Assembly (NCBI RefSeq): GCF_036323495.1
Contig: NZ_AP028947.1
Location: forward strand, 1,364,001-1,428,000
From: Limnobacter thiooxidans
GTDB lineage: Bacteria; Pseudomonadota; Gammaproteobacteria; Burkholderiales; Burkholderiaceae_B
DNA length: 64,000 nt
Direction of reading: 5' to 3'
The notes under the pieces are model-generated. The model did no database searches and was not told the origin of the DNA. It saw only the letters and a list, made by a program, of their open reading frames with translations. This document shows positions 39,184 through 48,902 of this stretch, in pieces. The position numbers were made by a program, and so were the translations under genes. Position 1 is the first letter of the stretch; the number at the start of each line of letters is the position of its first letter.

Positions 39184-40041
39184 ATGAAACTTTGCAATTT
39201 TGAAGTGGGTCTGGACAAACCGTTTTTCTTGATAGCAGGTCCCTGCGTGATCGAGAGTGAACAGATGGCCATGGACACCGCCGGACAACTCAAGGAAATT
39301 TGTGAGTCGCTGGGCGTGCCATTCATTTATAAAAGTTCGTATGACAAGGCGAACCGCAGTTCTGGAAAAAGCTTCCGTGGCCTGGGTATGGAAAAGGGTC
39401 TGGACATTCTGGCCAATGTCAAAAAAACCCTGAACGTCAATATTTTGACCGACGTGCATGCTATTGAAGAAATTGGAGCAGTGGCCAGTGTGGTGGATGT
39501 ACTTCAAACGCCAGCCTTCCTGTGTCGCCAAACCGATTTCATCGAAGCGGTTGCTACGTGTGGCAAGCCGGTGAATATCAAGAAAGGCCAGTTTCTGGCC
39601 CCAGGTGACATGGTGAACGTGGTGGACAAGGCCCGTGCGGCATCCATTGATGCAGGCGGTGATGGCAAGAACATCATGGTTTGCGAGCGCGGTGTCAGCT
39701 TTGGTTACAACAACCTGGTGTCTGACATGCGCAGCCTTGCTATTATGCGCAACACGGGTTGCCCAGTGGTTTTTGATGCCACGCACAGTGTGCAGTTGCC
39801 GGGCGGGCAGGGTACAGTGTCAGGCGGCCAGCGAGAATTTGTACCCGTGTTGGCACGGGCAGCCGTGGCTGTGGGTATCTCAGGTTTGTTCATGGAAAGC
39901 CATCCTGACCCGGCCAAGGCCATGTCAGATGGCCCCAATGCCTGGCCTTTGCCGCGCATGAAAGCGCTGTTGGCTACTTTGCAAGAGCTGGACCGGTTGG
40001 TGAAATCAGCCCCGTTGGCTGAAACCGACTTGATGCGGTAA
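39184..40041 (+). CDS. kdsA: 3-deoxy-8-phosphooctulonate synthase (KDO-8-P synthase)
   Basis: A 285-residue TIM-barrel enzyme condensing arabinose 5-phosphate with phosphoenolpyruvate, the first step to KDO of lipopolysaccharide. [10 protein letters not shown] starts the barrel, [12 protein letters not shown] binds PEP, and [11 protein letters not shown] holds a conserved histidine. AACAGGAG supports ATG 39184. The gene lies 25 bases after pyrG; CTP from PyrG is also needed to activate KDO. Confidence 0.96.
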   Translation: MKLCNFEVGLDKPFFLIAGPCVIESEQMAMDTAGQLKEICESLGVPFIYKSSYDKANRSSGKSFRGLGMEKGLDILANVKKTLNVNILTDVHAIEEIGAVASVVDVLQTPAFLCRQTDFIEAVATCGKPVNIKKGQFLAPGDMVNVVDKARAASIDAGGDGKNIMVCERGVSFGYNNLVSDMRSLAIMRNTGCPVVFDATHSVQLPGGQGTVSGGQREFVPVLARAAVAVGISGLFMESHPDPAKAMSDGPNAWPLPRMKALLATLQELDRLVKSAPLAETDLMR

Positions 40042-40068
40042 GCAAGTCGAACAGAAACAAGAATTTAA

Positions 40069-41370
<1,302 letters not shown>

Positions 41371-41389
41371 TCGGCACCAATCAAAGGCG

Positions 41390-41413
41390 GCCCCGCTTCT
41401 GCGGGGCTTTCTT
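41390..41413 (+). terminator. Terminator between eno and ftsB
   Basis: GCCCCGC (41390-41396) pairs with GCGGGGC (41401-41407) around TTCT, followed by TTTCTT. The GC-rich 7-bp stem is strong, but the T-run is interrupted, so some read-through into ftsB is likely. Confidence 0.75.
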
Positions 41414-41417
41414 GTAT

Positions 41418-41744
41418 ATGAACCCCAGGCTGATCTCCGTCATTCTCTTTGCCTTGCTGCTTTTGCTTCAATACCCTCTGTGGTTTGGCAAAGGCGGGAT
41501 GCTGCGCGTCAATGATTTGCAGCAGCAACTGGATGAGCAAAAGCAGGTTAATGAAGGATTGCGGCTTCGCAATCAACAGCTTGAAGGGGATGTGCGCAGT
41601 TTGACTGAAGGTGTGGAAGCCATTGAAGAGCGTGCCCGCAATGACTTTGGCATGATCAAGAAAGAAGAGGTGTTCATCCAGCTGATTGAGCCACGTGGTG
41701 AATCCGCGGGTAACAACCCACCTTCGCCATCCGCTCCCAGGTAG
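41418..41744 (+). CDS. ftsB: Cell division protein FtsB
   Basis: A 108-residue single-pass inner-membrane divisome protein. A short cytoplasmic start (MNPRLI) is followed by one membrane helix (about 5-22), the conserved WFGKGG, a periplasmic coiled coil (about 33-72, rich in Gln, Leu and Glu), and a Pro-rich tail. It forms a complex with FtsL and FtsQ. ATG 41418 fits the family; TTG 41412 is in frame but unlikely. No free ribosome site exists: the only G-rich tract (GCGGGG) is inside the eno terminator stem. Confidence 0.93.
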   Translation: MNPRLISVILFALLLLLQYPLWFGKGGMLRVNDLQQQLDEQKQVNEGLRLRNQQLEGDVRSLTEGVEAIEERARNDFGMIKKEEVFIQLIEPRGESAGNNPPSPSAPR

Positions 41745-41752
41745 CAGGAACA

Positions 41753-41774
41753 AGACAACGCAATGTCGTTGTCT
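41753..41774. terminator. Stem-loop between convergent ftsB and hslO
   Basis: AGACAACG (41753-41760) pairs perfectly with CGTTGTCT (41767-41774) around CAATGT. No T-run follows on either strand, so it is at best a weak or factor-assisted terminator. Confidence 0.4.
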
Positions 41775-41794
41775 CGCGCTGCTCTCTGGATTGA

Positions 41795-42718
41795 TCAATG
41801 CAAAGTGGGTGGGCCTGATTCAGGCTGAGTTGGTGAGCTGTCGACGAACAGTTCGTCGCATTCATCCCGGGTGAATGAGTAGTTCGCATTGCAAAAATCG
41901 CATTGGATTTCCACGGTCGGGTTTTCAGACAAGGCATCATTCAATTCTGTTTGACCCAGAGACACCAGCATTCGGCTGACCTTGTCGCGTGAGCAAGTGC
42001 ATTCGAAATGCACTGGCCGTTCAGCCAGTCCACTCGGATCTTCTTCCCAGAACAATCGACGTGCCAGTTCATCGGTGTCGGTGGCAAGGTGCTCATCGCT
42101 TTGCACCGTGTTCACCAGGGCTTTCAGGCGGTCCCAACCATCGGCATCAAATTCACGGGTGGACACCACACCGCCGTGTTGCGGCATTTGCTGCAGCATC
42201 AGCCCTGCCGCGGTGTTTGAATCTGCATTCAAAACCAGGTGTGTTTCAAGCTGTTCGCTGCTGTGCATATAAGCTTCCAGCGAATCGGCCACTGTGTGGC
42301 CTGCCAAGGGCACAATGCCTTGATAGGGCGCTTGCCCCGGCAACCTGTTGCGCGGATCAAGGATGATGGCGCAAATGCCCTTTCCGCGGGCATTGACCAG
42401 GTCCTTGAACGTGCTGTTGTCTTCAATGACTGCGTTTTCCGCGAGTTTTACGGTGGCTCTCAAGCCCAGGCGGCTGTTGCATTCGGCCACCAGCAAACGA
42501 ATGGGGCCATCACCCTGAATCTGGATGATCAGGGAGCCTTCGAACTTCAATGAAGCAGACAACATGGCGCTCGCTGCCACCAGTTCTCCCAATACCTTTT
42601 GCACGGCTGAGGGGTAGCTGTTGTTGCCGACCACCCGTTGCCAGGCCTCGGTCAGTTGCACCAGGTGGGCGCGGCAACTGGATTGATCGAAAATCAGGGT
42701 GCGTAATGTGTCTGTCAT
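41795..42718 (-). CDS. hslO: Redox-regulated chaperone Hsp33
   Basis: A 307-residue cytoplasmic holdase activated by oxidation. The C-terminal zinc redox switch is intact: Cys240 and Cys242 (CTC) with Cys273 and Cys276 (CDFC). The N-terminal substrate-binding domain contains RLLVAECNSRLGLRA. It lies 12 bases after the gamma carbonic anhydrase-like gene and is probably co-transcribed with it. The C-terminal tail is slightly longer than in E. coli. Confidence 0.95.
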   Translation of the reverse strand: MTDTLRTLIFDQSSCRAHLVQLTEAWQRVVGNNSYPSAVQKVLGELVAASAMLSASLKFEGSLIIQIQGDGPIRLLVAECNSRLGLRATVKLAENAVIEDNSTFKDLVNARGKGICAIILDPRNRLPGQAPYQGIVPLAGHTVADSLEAYMHSSEQLETHLVLNADSNTAAGLMLQQMPQHGGVVSTREFDADGWDRLKALVNTVQSDEHLATDTDELARRLFWEEDPSGLAERPVHFECTCSRDKVSRMLVSLGQTELNDALSENPTVEIQCDFCNANYSFTRDECDELFVDSSPTQPESGPPTLH

Positions 42719-42730
42719 GGGTACAAAATG

Positions 42731-43255
42731 TTAGTCGTCAATTTTTTCAAGCGTGTCCTTGAACAGCTTGGCTTTTTGCACATAAAAAGCAGCACCAATC
42801 AGGCGGGCCACTTCCTCGTCATTCAGGGTGCGGATGACTTTGCCCGGCGACCCCACCACCAGTGAGCGGTCAGGAATTTCCTTGCCCTCGGTGATCAGTG
42901 CGCCGGCGCCGATGATACAGTTTTTTCCGATCTTCGCACCGTTCAGTACCACGGACCGTATGCCAATCAGGCTGCCTTCGCCAATGGTGCAGCCATGCAG
43001 GCAGGCCTGGTGGCCCACAGTCACATTCTTGCCCACCACCATGGGGTAGCCAATGTCGGTGTGCAACACGGCACCTTCCTGCACATTGCTGCCTTCCATG
43101 ATGTGAATCAGCTCGTTGTCGCCTCGAATGGCGGCGAAGTCCCACACCGAGGTGTTTTCATCGAGCTGTACTTTGCCGATGATGCTGGACATTTCGGCCA
43201 CATAGGCGCTTGGATGAACTGTGGGCGCTTGCCCGTTGATTTTGTACTTCGCCAT
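42731..43255 (-). CDS. Gamma-class carbonic anhydrase family protein (YrdA/PaaY type)
   Basis: A 174-residue left-handed beta-helix protein built from hexapeptide repeats (IGKVQLDENTSVWDFAAIRGD, IGEGSLIGIRSVVLNGAKIG). The three metal-binding histidines are present (LHTDIG and VGHQACLHG). Such YrdA-like proteins bind zinc or iron, but carbonic anhydrase activity is often not demonstrated. It is divergent from the DUF455 gene and upstream of hslO. Confidence 0.9.
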   Translation of the reverse strand: MAKYKINGQAPTVHPSAYVAEMSSIIGKVQLDENTSVWDFAAIRGDNELIHIMEGSNVQEGAVLHTDIGYPMVVGKNVTVGHQACLHGCTIGEGSLIGIRSVVLNGAKIGKNCIIGAGALITEGKEIPDRSLVVGSPGKVIRTLNDEEVARLIGAAFYVQKAKLFKDTLEKIDD

Positions 43256-43305
43256 ATTCGTCTCCTGTTTTCAAGTATGCCTTTGGCTGTTTGGCTTAAA
43301 ATAAC

Positions 43306-44142
43306 ATGCATCGAAGCTTTCGCAGTGTGGCCATGGGCAGTGAACAGAAACTTACGTTAAGGCGGGCTGCATTGCAGGCGCTGGAATGTGCAAATGCGCT
43401 TGAGAAAGTGCAGCTTGTGCATGCGATTGCGGAGGACTTGCCTTTGGGTGAAATGGAAGTTCTGGAGTCGGCAGTGGGGCGCCCGCAGCGGCCCGAATTG
43501 GTTCACCCCTCGCGTGTGCCCACCCGCAAACTGGCTCATCCTGAAGGCCGTGGCATCTTGCTGCATTCCCTGGCACATATTGAATTCAATGCCATCAACC
43601 TGGCGCTGGATTTGCTTGTACGTTTTCCTGAAATGCCCCCGCAGTTTTACGTCGACTGGCTAAAAGTTGCCAAAGAAGAGGCCTACCACCACACCTTGCT
43701 GTGCAGTCGCCTGGCAGCCTTGGGATTGAGTTACGGCGATTACCTGGCCCATGACGGGCTGTGGCAAATGGCCGAGAAAACCAAGGGCAGCCTGTTGGCC
43801 CGTCTGGCTTTGGTACCCCGTTTGCTGGAGGCGCGTGGGCTGGATGTGTCGCCTGCCATCCGTGAAAAACTGGCTGTTGTCGGTGACACGGAAAGTGCGG
43901 AAGTATTGGACATCATTTTGCGCGATGAAATCGGCCATGTGACCATTGGCAATCGCTGGTTCAATGAAATATGCCACAATGAATCACGCGACCCCATTGA
44001 AGCATTCGAGACTTGCCTGCGCGAATACACTGCACCGCAACCCCGATCTCCTTTCAATTTCAAGGCCCGCGCGCAGGCTGGTTTTTCTGAAGAAGAATTG
44101 GCCTGGTTGATGCAAGTTGAATTGGAGCAGTCCGCCCAATAA
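43306..44142 (+). CDS. DUF455 family ferritin-like protein
   Basis: A 278-residue helical protein. Glu/His pairs typical of a di-iron four-helix bundle are visible: HSLAHIEFNAINLALD, KEEAYHHTLLC and DEIGHVTIGNRWF. DUF455 proteins belong to the ferritin-like superfamily near MiaE-type enzymes, but no reaction is established. The gene starts the long plus-strand run to 50893. The next gene begins at or just after its stop. Confidence 0.87.
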   Translation: MHRSFRSVAMGSEQKLTLRRAALQALECANALEKVQLVHAIAEDLPLGEMEVLESAVGRPQRPELVHPSRVPTRKLAHPEGRGILLHSLAHIEFNAINLALDLLVRFPEMPPQFYVDWLKVAKEEAYHHTLLCSRLAALGLSYGDYLAHDGLWQMAEKTKGSLLARLALVPRLLEARGLDVSPAIREKLAVVGDTESAEVLDIILRDEIGHVTIGNRWFNEICHNESRDPIEAFETCLREYTAPQPRSPFNFKARAQAGFSEEELAWLMQVELEQSAQ

Positions 44143-44157
44143 GTGGATCGCAAGAGT

Positions 44158-45042
44158 ATGAGTACAGCAGCACACCTTGACTGGAGCGATCCGCACCTCA
44201 TTAACGCGGATTTGCATTGCCATTCCACCACCTCCGATGGCACCCTGACCCCCGAAGAGTTGGCTGCGCGCGCAGCCGCCAATGGCGTTCAAATCTGGTC
44301 ATTGACTGACCACGATGAAGTGGGTGGCTTGGCCCGTGCGGCCAAAGCCGCTGCCGAGCACAACATGATTTTTGTACCTGGTGTGGAAATTTCCGTGACC
44401 TGGTCTGCGGTCACTTTGCACATTGTGGGTTTGAATGTGGACTACATTGACTCGCCTTTGTCCAATGGATTGGCCAGTGTGCGCAGTGGTCGCACCGAGC
44501 GTGCCAAGGAAATGTCGCGTCAGCTTGAAAAAGTGGGTATTGACGGCGTTTATGAAGGGGCGCTGAAATATGTAGGCAATCCAGACCTGATCAGCCGCAC
44601 ACACTTTGCCCGTTGCCTGGTTGAGCGCAAGGTTTGCACAGACATCCGGGAGGTGTTTGAGCGTTTTCTGACACCGGGCAAGCCCGGCTATGTGCCCCAC
44701 GAATGGGCGAGCTTGCAGCAGGCCGTGGAGTGGATTCTCGATTCAAACGGACTTCCCGTAATTGCCCACCCCGGTCGCTACGATTTGAAGCCCATGCAGA
44801 TGGACGAGCTGGTCGAACAGTTTGTGAAGATGGGCGGCGTTGGCATTGAAGTAGTCACCGGTAGCCACACCACGGACCAATACGCCACTTACGCGCGCAA
44901 GTCTGTTCGCTCGGGATTAAAGGCATCGCGGGGCTCTGATTTTCATGGGCCCACCGAATCAAGGGTTAATTTGGGTGAATTGCCCCGTCTGCCGGACGGT
45001 TGCGTGCCAATCTGGGATAATTGGGGCAAGTTGTTCAGTTAA
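44158..45042 (+). CDS. PHP domain phosphoesterase (RNase AM/YciV type)
   Basis: A 294-residue PHP-superfamily metalloenzyme. Metal ligands are visible in DLHCHSTTSDGTL, LTDHDEVGG, VPGVEISV, AHPGRYDL and GSDFHGP. E. coli YciV (RNase AM) is a 5'-3' exonuclease that trims 5S and other rRNA and can hydrolyse 3',5'-nucleoside bisphosphates; this protein is probably similar. ATG 44158 is preferred; GTG 44143, directly after the previous stop, would add five residues. It overlaps nothing and is followed by the Sua5-like gene after 11 bases. Confidence 0.88.
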   Translation: MSTAAHLDWSDPHLINADLHCHSTTSDGTLTPEELAARAAANGVQIWSLTDHDEVGGLARAAKAAAEHNMIFVPGVEISVTWSAVTLHIVGLNVDYIDSPLSNGLASVRSGRTERAKEMSRQLEKVGIDGVYEGALKYVGNPDLISRTHFARCLVERKVCTDIREVFERFLTPGKPGYVPHEWASLQQAVEWILDSNGLPVIAHPGRYDLKPMQMDELVEQFVKMGGVGIEVVTGSHTTDQYATYARKSVRSGLKASRGSDFHGPTESRVNLGELPRLPDGCVPIWDNWGKLFS

Positions 45043-45053
45043 CAGGATCCCCA

Positions 45054-45710
45054 TTGCCCCAGTTATTCAACGTACACCCTGAAAATCCGCAAGCCCGTTT
45101 GTGCAAACAGGCTGCAGACCTCATTAATGGGGGTGGAATTGCCGCCATTCCCACCGACAGCTGCTATGCCTTGGTGTGTCACATGGATGACAAAAACGCG
45201 GTGGAAAGACTGCGCAGGCTCAAGGGTATTTCAGAGAAGCAGCACTTGGCCCTGCTGTGCAAGGATTTGAGTGAACTGGGCAGCTATGCCAAGGTCAACA
45301 ACGTGCAATACAGGTTGTTGAAATCCGTGTTTCCTGGCCCCTACACCTTCATTCTGGAAGCCACCAAGGAAGTGCCGAAACGGCTGTCCCATCCTTCCAA
45401 GAAATCCATTGGTTTGCGCGTGCCTGCCCATGCGGTGGTACAGGCCATACTCGAACACACCGAAGGTGCCCTTATCGCCACAACACTTCAGATGCCCGGA
45501 ATGGAAGAGCCTGCGCGCAGTGGCTGGGAAGCTCAAGAGGCAGTTGGCAATGATGTTGACCTGATTGTCGACGATGGCGAATACTGCGGCGCTTTTCCCA
45601 CCACCGTGATTGACTGGACTGGCGAGGACCCTGTAGTGGTTCGCGTCGGGGCTGGCCCGTTGACAGGGTCGCTTGAACCCGTGAACATTGAAGAACAGGA
45701 CGAACTGTAA
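45054..45710 (+). CDS. L-threonylcarbamoyladenylate synthase family protein (Sua5/YciO/YrdC)
   Basis: A 218-residue YrdC-domain protein; the family makes threonylcarbamoyl-AMP for the t6A37 modification of tRNA. GGGIAAIPTDSCYALVC and RLRRLKGISEKQHLALLC are the nucleotide and substrate segments, and IGLRVPAH is also conserved. It is closer to YciO, whose activity is weaker than that of TsaC. The start is TTG 45054, with CAGGA six bases upstream; an earlier in-frame TTG at 45021 lies inside the PHP gene. The stop overlaps the next ATG by one base. Confidence 0.87.
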   Translation: MPQLFNVHPENPQARLCKQAADLINGGGIAAIPTDSCYALVCHMDDKNAVERLRRLKGISEKQHLALLCKDLSELGSYAKVNNVQYRLLKSVFPGPYTFILEATKEVPKRLSHPSKKSIGLRVPAHAVVQAILEHTEGALIATTLQMPGMEEPARSGWEAQEAVGNDVDLIVDDGEYCGAFPTTVIDWTGEDPVVVRVGAGPLTGSLEPVNIEEQDEL

Positions 45711-46366
45711 TGGATTCAAGCATTATTCAAACCATTGCGGTGTATGCACTGCCGGTGTTGTTTGCCATCACGCTCCATGAGGCTGCACACGGTTACGTGG
45801 CGCGCATGTATGGTGACAACACTGCGATGTACGCAGGGCGCATTACCTTGAATCCCTTGAAGCACATTGACCCGGTTGGAACCATTCTGGTGCCGATCGC
45901 GATCCTGGTGTCGTCCAGCCTGATGGGCCTTGGCGCATTCCTGTTCGGTTGGGCCAAGCCAGTGCCAGTGAATTTTAACAACTTGAACAATCCCAAGAAA
46001 GACATCCGCTACGTGGCCTTTGCCGGGCCCGGTGCAAATTTCGTGATGGCCTTGATGTGGGCGCTGGCATTGAAGCTGCAATTCATCACAGGCTTGAACG
46101 AGCCCTTTTTTGAAGAAATGGCCAAGGCGGGGATTGTTGTCAACCTGGTGCTGGCTGCGCTGAACCTGCTGCCGATCCTGCCGCTGGACGGAGGACGCAT
46201 TCTGTTCAGCTTGCTGCCCAGTTCTGCAGCGTACAGTTTCAGCAGGACCGAGCCCTATGGCATGATCGTGCTCATTGCACTATTGATGCTGGGTATTTTG
46301 CCCATGTTCATTCAACCCATTGTGACTGCCGGGTTGAGCGCATTAACTCTCTTGTTTAACTTTTAA
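45710..46366 (+). CDS. Site-2 protease family (M50) zinc metalloprotease
   Basis: A 218-residue multi-pass membrane protein. The zinc-binding HEXXH is His23-Glu24-Ala-Ala-His27 within the first helix, and the third ligand is Asp160 in LPLDGGR. It lacks a PDZ domain, which separates it from RseP. It belongs to the short Rip/YwhC-like group that cleaves membrane proteins within the bilayer; substrates are unknown. It is coupled to the Sua5-like gene (TAATG) and lies six bases before trpS, a recurrent Burkholderiales arrangement. Confidence 0.92.
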   Translation: MDSSIIQTIAVYALPVLFAITLHEAAHGYVARMYGDNTAMYAGRITLNPLKHIDPVGTILVPIAILVSSSLMGLGAFLFGWAKPVPVNFNNLNNPKKDIRYVAFAGPGANFVMALMWALALKLQFITGLNEPFFEEMAKAGIVVNLVLAALNLLPILPLDGGRILFSLLPSSAAYSFSRTEPYGMIVLIALLMLGILPMFIQPIVTAGLSALTLLFNF

Positions 46367-46372
46367 ATTACC

Positions 46373-47410
46373 ATGTTTCCTGAACGCGTATTGTCGGGCA
46401 TGCGCCCCACCGGTTTGTTGCACCTTGGTCATTACCATGGTGTGTTGAAGAACTGGGTGAAACTCCAGAACGAGTTTCCCTGCCTGTTCTTTGTGGCCGA
46501 TTGGCATGCGCTGACCACGCATTATGAAACACCGGAAGTGATCAAGGAAAGCGTGTGGGACATGGTCATCGACTGGCTGGCCGCGGGTGTTGATCCTGAG
46601 AAGGCGACTCTGTTTATTCAGTCCAAGGTGCCTGAACACGCTGAGCTGCATTTGCTGCTGTCCATGAATACACCGTTGAGCTGGCTTGAACGTGTACCCA
46701 CGTACAAGGATCAGCAGGAAAAACTGGGCGACAAGGACTTGGGCACCTACGGTTTTCTGGGTTACCCACTTTTGCAGTCAGCGGACATATTGATTTACCG
46801 GGCCGCGCAAGTGCCTGTGGGCGAAGACCAGGTTCCCCATATTGAGTTGACGCGTGAAATCGCGCGCCGCTTCAATCATTTCTACAGCCGGGAAAAGCTG
46901 CTCGACGCCAAGGGCGTTGAAATTGGCCGCAAGCCAATTCTGCTTGAGCCCAAGGCCCTGTTGACAGAAGCCAGCAAGATGCCTGGCCTTGACGGCATGA
47001 AAATGTCGAAGAGTTATCAGAACACCCTGGCCTTGCGAGAGACTCCGGAAAATATTTCCCAGAAAGTGCGCAAGATGCCAACCGACCCTGCGCGCGTACG
47101 CCGCACCGACCCTGGCGACCCTGCCAAATGCCCGGTGTGGCAACTGCATGAAGTGTATTCCGATGACACCACGAAGCAGTGGGTGCAGGAAGGTTGCAAG
47201 TCCGCCGGAATTGGCTGTATTCAATGCAAAGAACCCATTATTGATGCCATTACCCGCGAGCTTGCCCCCATGCGTGAACGCGCAGCCATGTATGCTGACA
47301 ACCCGGCCCTGGTGCGCAGCATCATTGATCAAGGGTGTGAACGTGCCCGCGCATTGGCCAGCGATACCATGAAGGACGTGCGCAAGCACATGGGCCTGGA
47401 TTATTCCTGA
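46373..47410 (+). CDS. trpS: Tryptophanyl-tRNA synthetase
   Basis: A 345-residue class I aminoacyl-tRNA synthetase. The HIGH-like signature is HLGH at residues 17-20 (GMRPTGLLHLGH), and the KMSKS loop is at Lys210-Ser214. The length is near the bacterial norm of about 335, without the C-terminal extension found in some beta-proteobacterial enzymes. It is followed after one base by a methyltransferase gene. Confidence 0.96.
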   Translation: MFPERVLSGMRPTGLLHLGHYHGVLKNWVKLQNEFPCLFFVADWHALTTHYETPEVIKESVWDMVIDWLAAGVDPEKATLFIQSKVPEHAELHLLLSMNTPLSWLERVPTYKDQQEKLGDKDLGTYGFLGYPLLQSADILIYRAAQVPVGEDQVPHIELTREIARRFNHFYSREKLLDAKGVEIGRKPILLEPKALLTEASKMPGLDGMKMSKSYQNTLALRETPENISQKVRKMPTDPARVRRTDPGDPAKCPVWQLHEVYSDDTTKQWVQEGCKSAGIGCIQCKEPIIDAITRELAPMRERAAMYADNPALVRSIIDQGCERARALASDTMKDVRKHMGLDYS

Positions 47411-47411
47411 C

Positions 47412-47999
47412 ATGGTGCAACACCATAGCAACCCAGCCATGGCCCCGTCGCCCTGGGTACGCACCTGTGTGGATAGCTTGGCAGCAGCCGGTGCTGTCAA
47501 GCCCGGCCTGCGTGCGCTGGACCTGGCCTGTGGCGGGGGTCGCCATGCGCTTTACCTGGCCAGTTTAGGCTACAGCGTACATGCCGTGGATAAAAATACG
47601 CCAGAAACTGAATGGCCAGCCAATGTGCAGTTTGAGTGCATGGATCTGGAGCAACCCGATTGGCCGCTGACGGGTCAGAAATATGATCTGATTGTCGTGA
47701 CCAATTACTTGCACCGTCCGCACTTTGAGAACCTTTTGGCCAACTTGAAGTCTGAACATGCTGTATTGGTGTACGAGACATTCATGGATGGAAACGCGAA
47801 GTTCGGTTCACCAAGAAGCCCCGATTTTCTCTTGCAACCGGGCGAGCTTTTATCCCGACTTTCGGGCCTGACTATTTTGCGATTCGAACAAGGGTTGCGG
47901 GGCACTACAAGCCCTGCAATGATTCAACGGGCCATGGGCATTACAGGGGCATGGTCTGAGATACAATCTGGAACAATAACACTCACTCAAAGGGATTAA
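47412..47999 (+). CDS. Class I SAM-dependent methyltransferase (TehB-like)
   Basis: A 195-residue protein with SAM motif I LDLACGGGRHALYLA (about residues 36-50) and an acidic motif II (VHAVDKN). It resembles the TehB group of small methyltransferases, but its substrate cannot be named. It starts one base after the trpS stop, and its own stop is directly followed by the dapA start codon. Confidence 0.88.
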   Translation: MVQHHSNPAMAPSPWVRTCVDSLAAAGAVKPGLRALDLACGGGRHALYLASLGYSVHAVDKNTPETEWPANVQFECMDLEQPDWPLTGQKYDLIVVTNYLHRPHFENLLANLKSEHAVLVYETFMDGNAKFGSPRSPDFLLQPGELLSRLSGLTILRFEQGLRGTTSPAMIQRAMGITGAWSEIQSGTITLTQRD

Positions 48000-48878
48000 A
48001 TGATCACTGGCAGCATTGTCGCGATTGTTTCGCCGATGTTTGAAGACGGTTCGCTGGACTATGACAGCTACCGCAAACTCATTGATTGGCACATTGAACA
48101 GGGCACCGATTCTATCGTGGCCGTAGGTACCACCGGCGAATCGCCCACCGTGGATGTTGAAGAGCACGGCGAACTGATTCGTGTGGCTGTTGAACAGGCT
48201 GCAGGGCGCATTCCGATCATCGCAGGCACGGGTGGCAACTCCACCACCGAGGCGATTGAATTGACTGAGTACGCTCGCAAGGTTGGTTCGGCTGCTAGCC
48301 TGCAGGTAGTGCCTTACTACAACAAGCCGACTCAGGAAGGCATTTACCTGCACATGCGCAAAGTGGCTGAAGCAGTTGATTTGCCAGTCATTTTGTACAA
48401 TGTGCCTGGCCGCACCGTGGCTGACATGGCGCATTCAACTGTCGTTCGCCTGAGCAAGGTGGACGGTATCGTAGGCATCAAGGAAGCCACAGGCAATCTT
48501 GAACGCGGCGCCTGGCTGATTCGCGACACCTCGCCCGACTTTGCGGTGTACAGTGGCGATGATCCAACTGCAGTCAACTTGATGTTGATGGGAGGCAAGG
48601 GCAACATTTCCGTGACCGCCAACGTGGCGCCCAAGCTGATGCATGAGTTGTGTGCGGCTGCAATCGCAGGCGAAGCAAAGGCGGCACATGCACTGAATCT
48701 TTCCTTGCTGGATTTGCACCAGGCCATGTTTGTGCAGGCCAACCCAATTCCAGTGAAGTATGCATTGAGCAAGATGGGAATGATGGCACCGGGTATTCGT
48801 TTGCCATTAACCAGACTGGAATCCGGATTTCACCAAACCGTAGATGCTGCCTTGCGCGCACACCGGTTGATTGACTAA
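48000..48878 (+). CDS. dapA: 4-hydroxy-tetrahydrodipicolinate synthase
   Basis: A 292-residue TIM-barrel aldolase that condenses pyruvate with aspartate semialdehyde on the lysine and diaminopimelate pathway. The Schiff-base lysine is Lys161 (GIKEATG); the catalytic Thr pair is in GTTGESPT and the Tyr in [18 protein letters not shown] precedes the ATG, which abuts the previous stop. bamC follows, the same dapA-bamC order as in E. coli. Confidence 0.97.
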   Translation: MITGSIVAIVSPMFEDGSLDYDSYRKLIDWHIEQGTDSIVAVGTTGESPTVDVEEHGELIRVAVEQAAGRIPIIAGTGGNSTTEAIELTEYARKVGSAASLQVVPYYNKPTQEGIYLHMRKVAEAVDLPVILYNVPGRTVADMAHSTVVRLSKVDGIVGIKEATGNLERGAWLIRDTSPDFAVYSGDDPTAVNLMLMGGKGNISVTANVAPKLMHELCAAAIAGEAKAAHALNLSLLDLHQAMFVQANPIPVKYALSKMGMMAPGIRLPLTRLESGFHQTVDAALRAHRLID

Positions 48879-48902
48879 AGATCACTTAAGGCTGTGAAAC
48901 AA

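Noticed and set aside
41412..41417. TTG start for ftsB
   Set aside because: It adds only two residues and lies in the T-rich tail of the eno terminator; ATG 41418 matches the family start.
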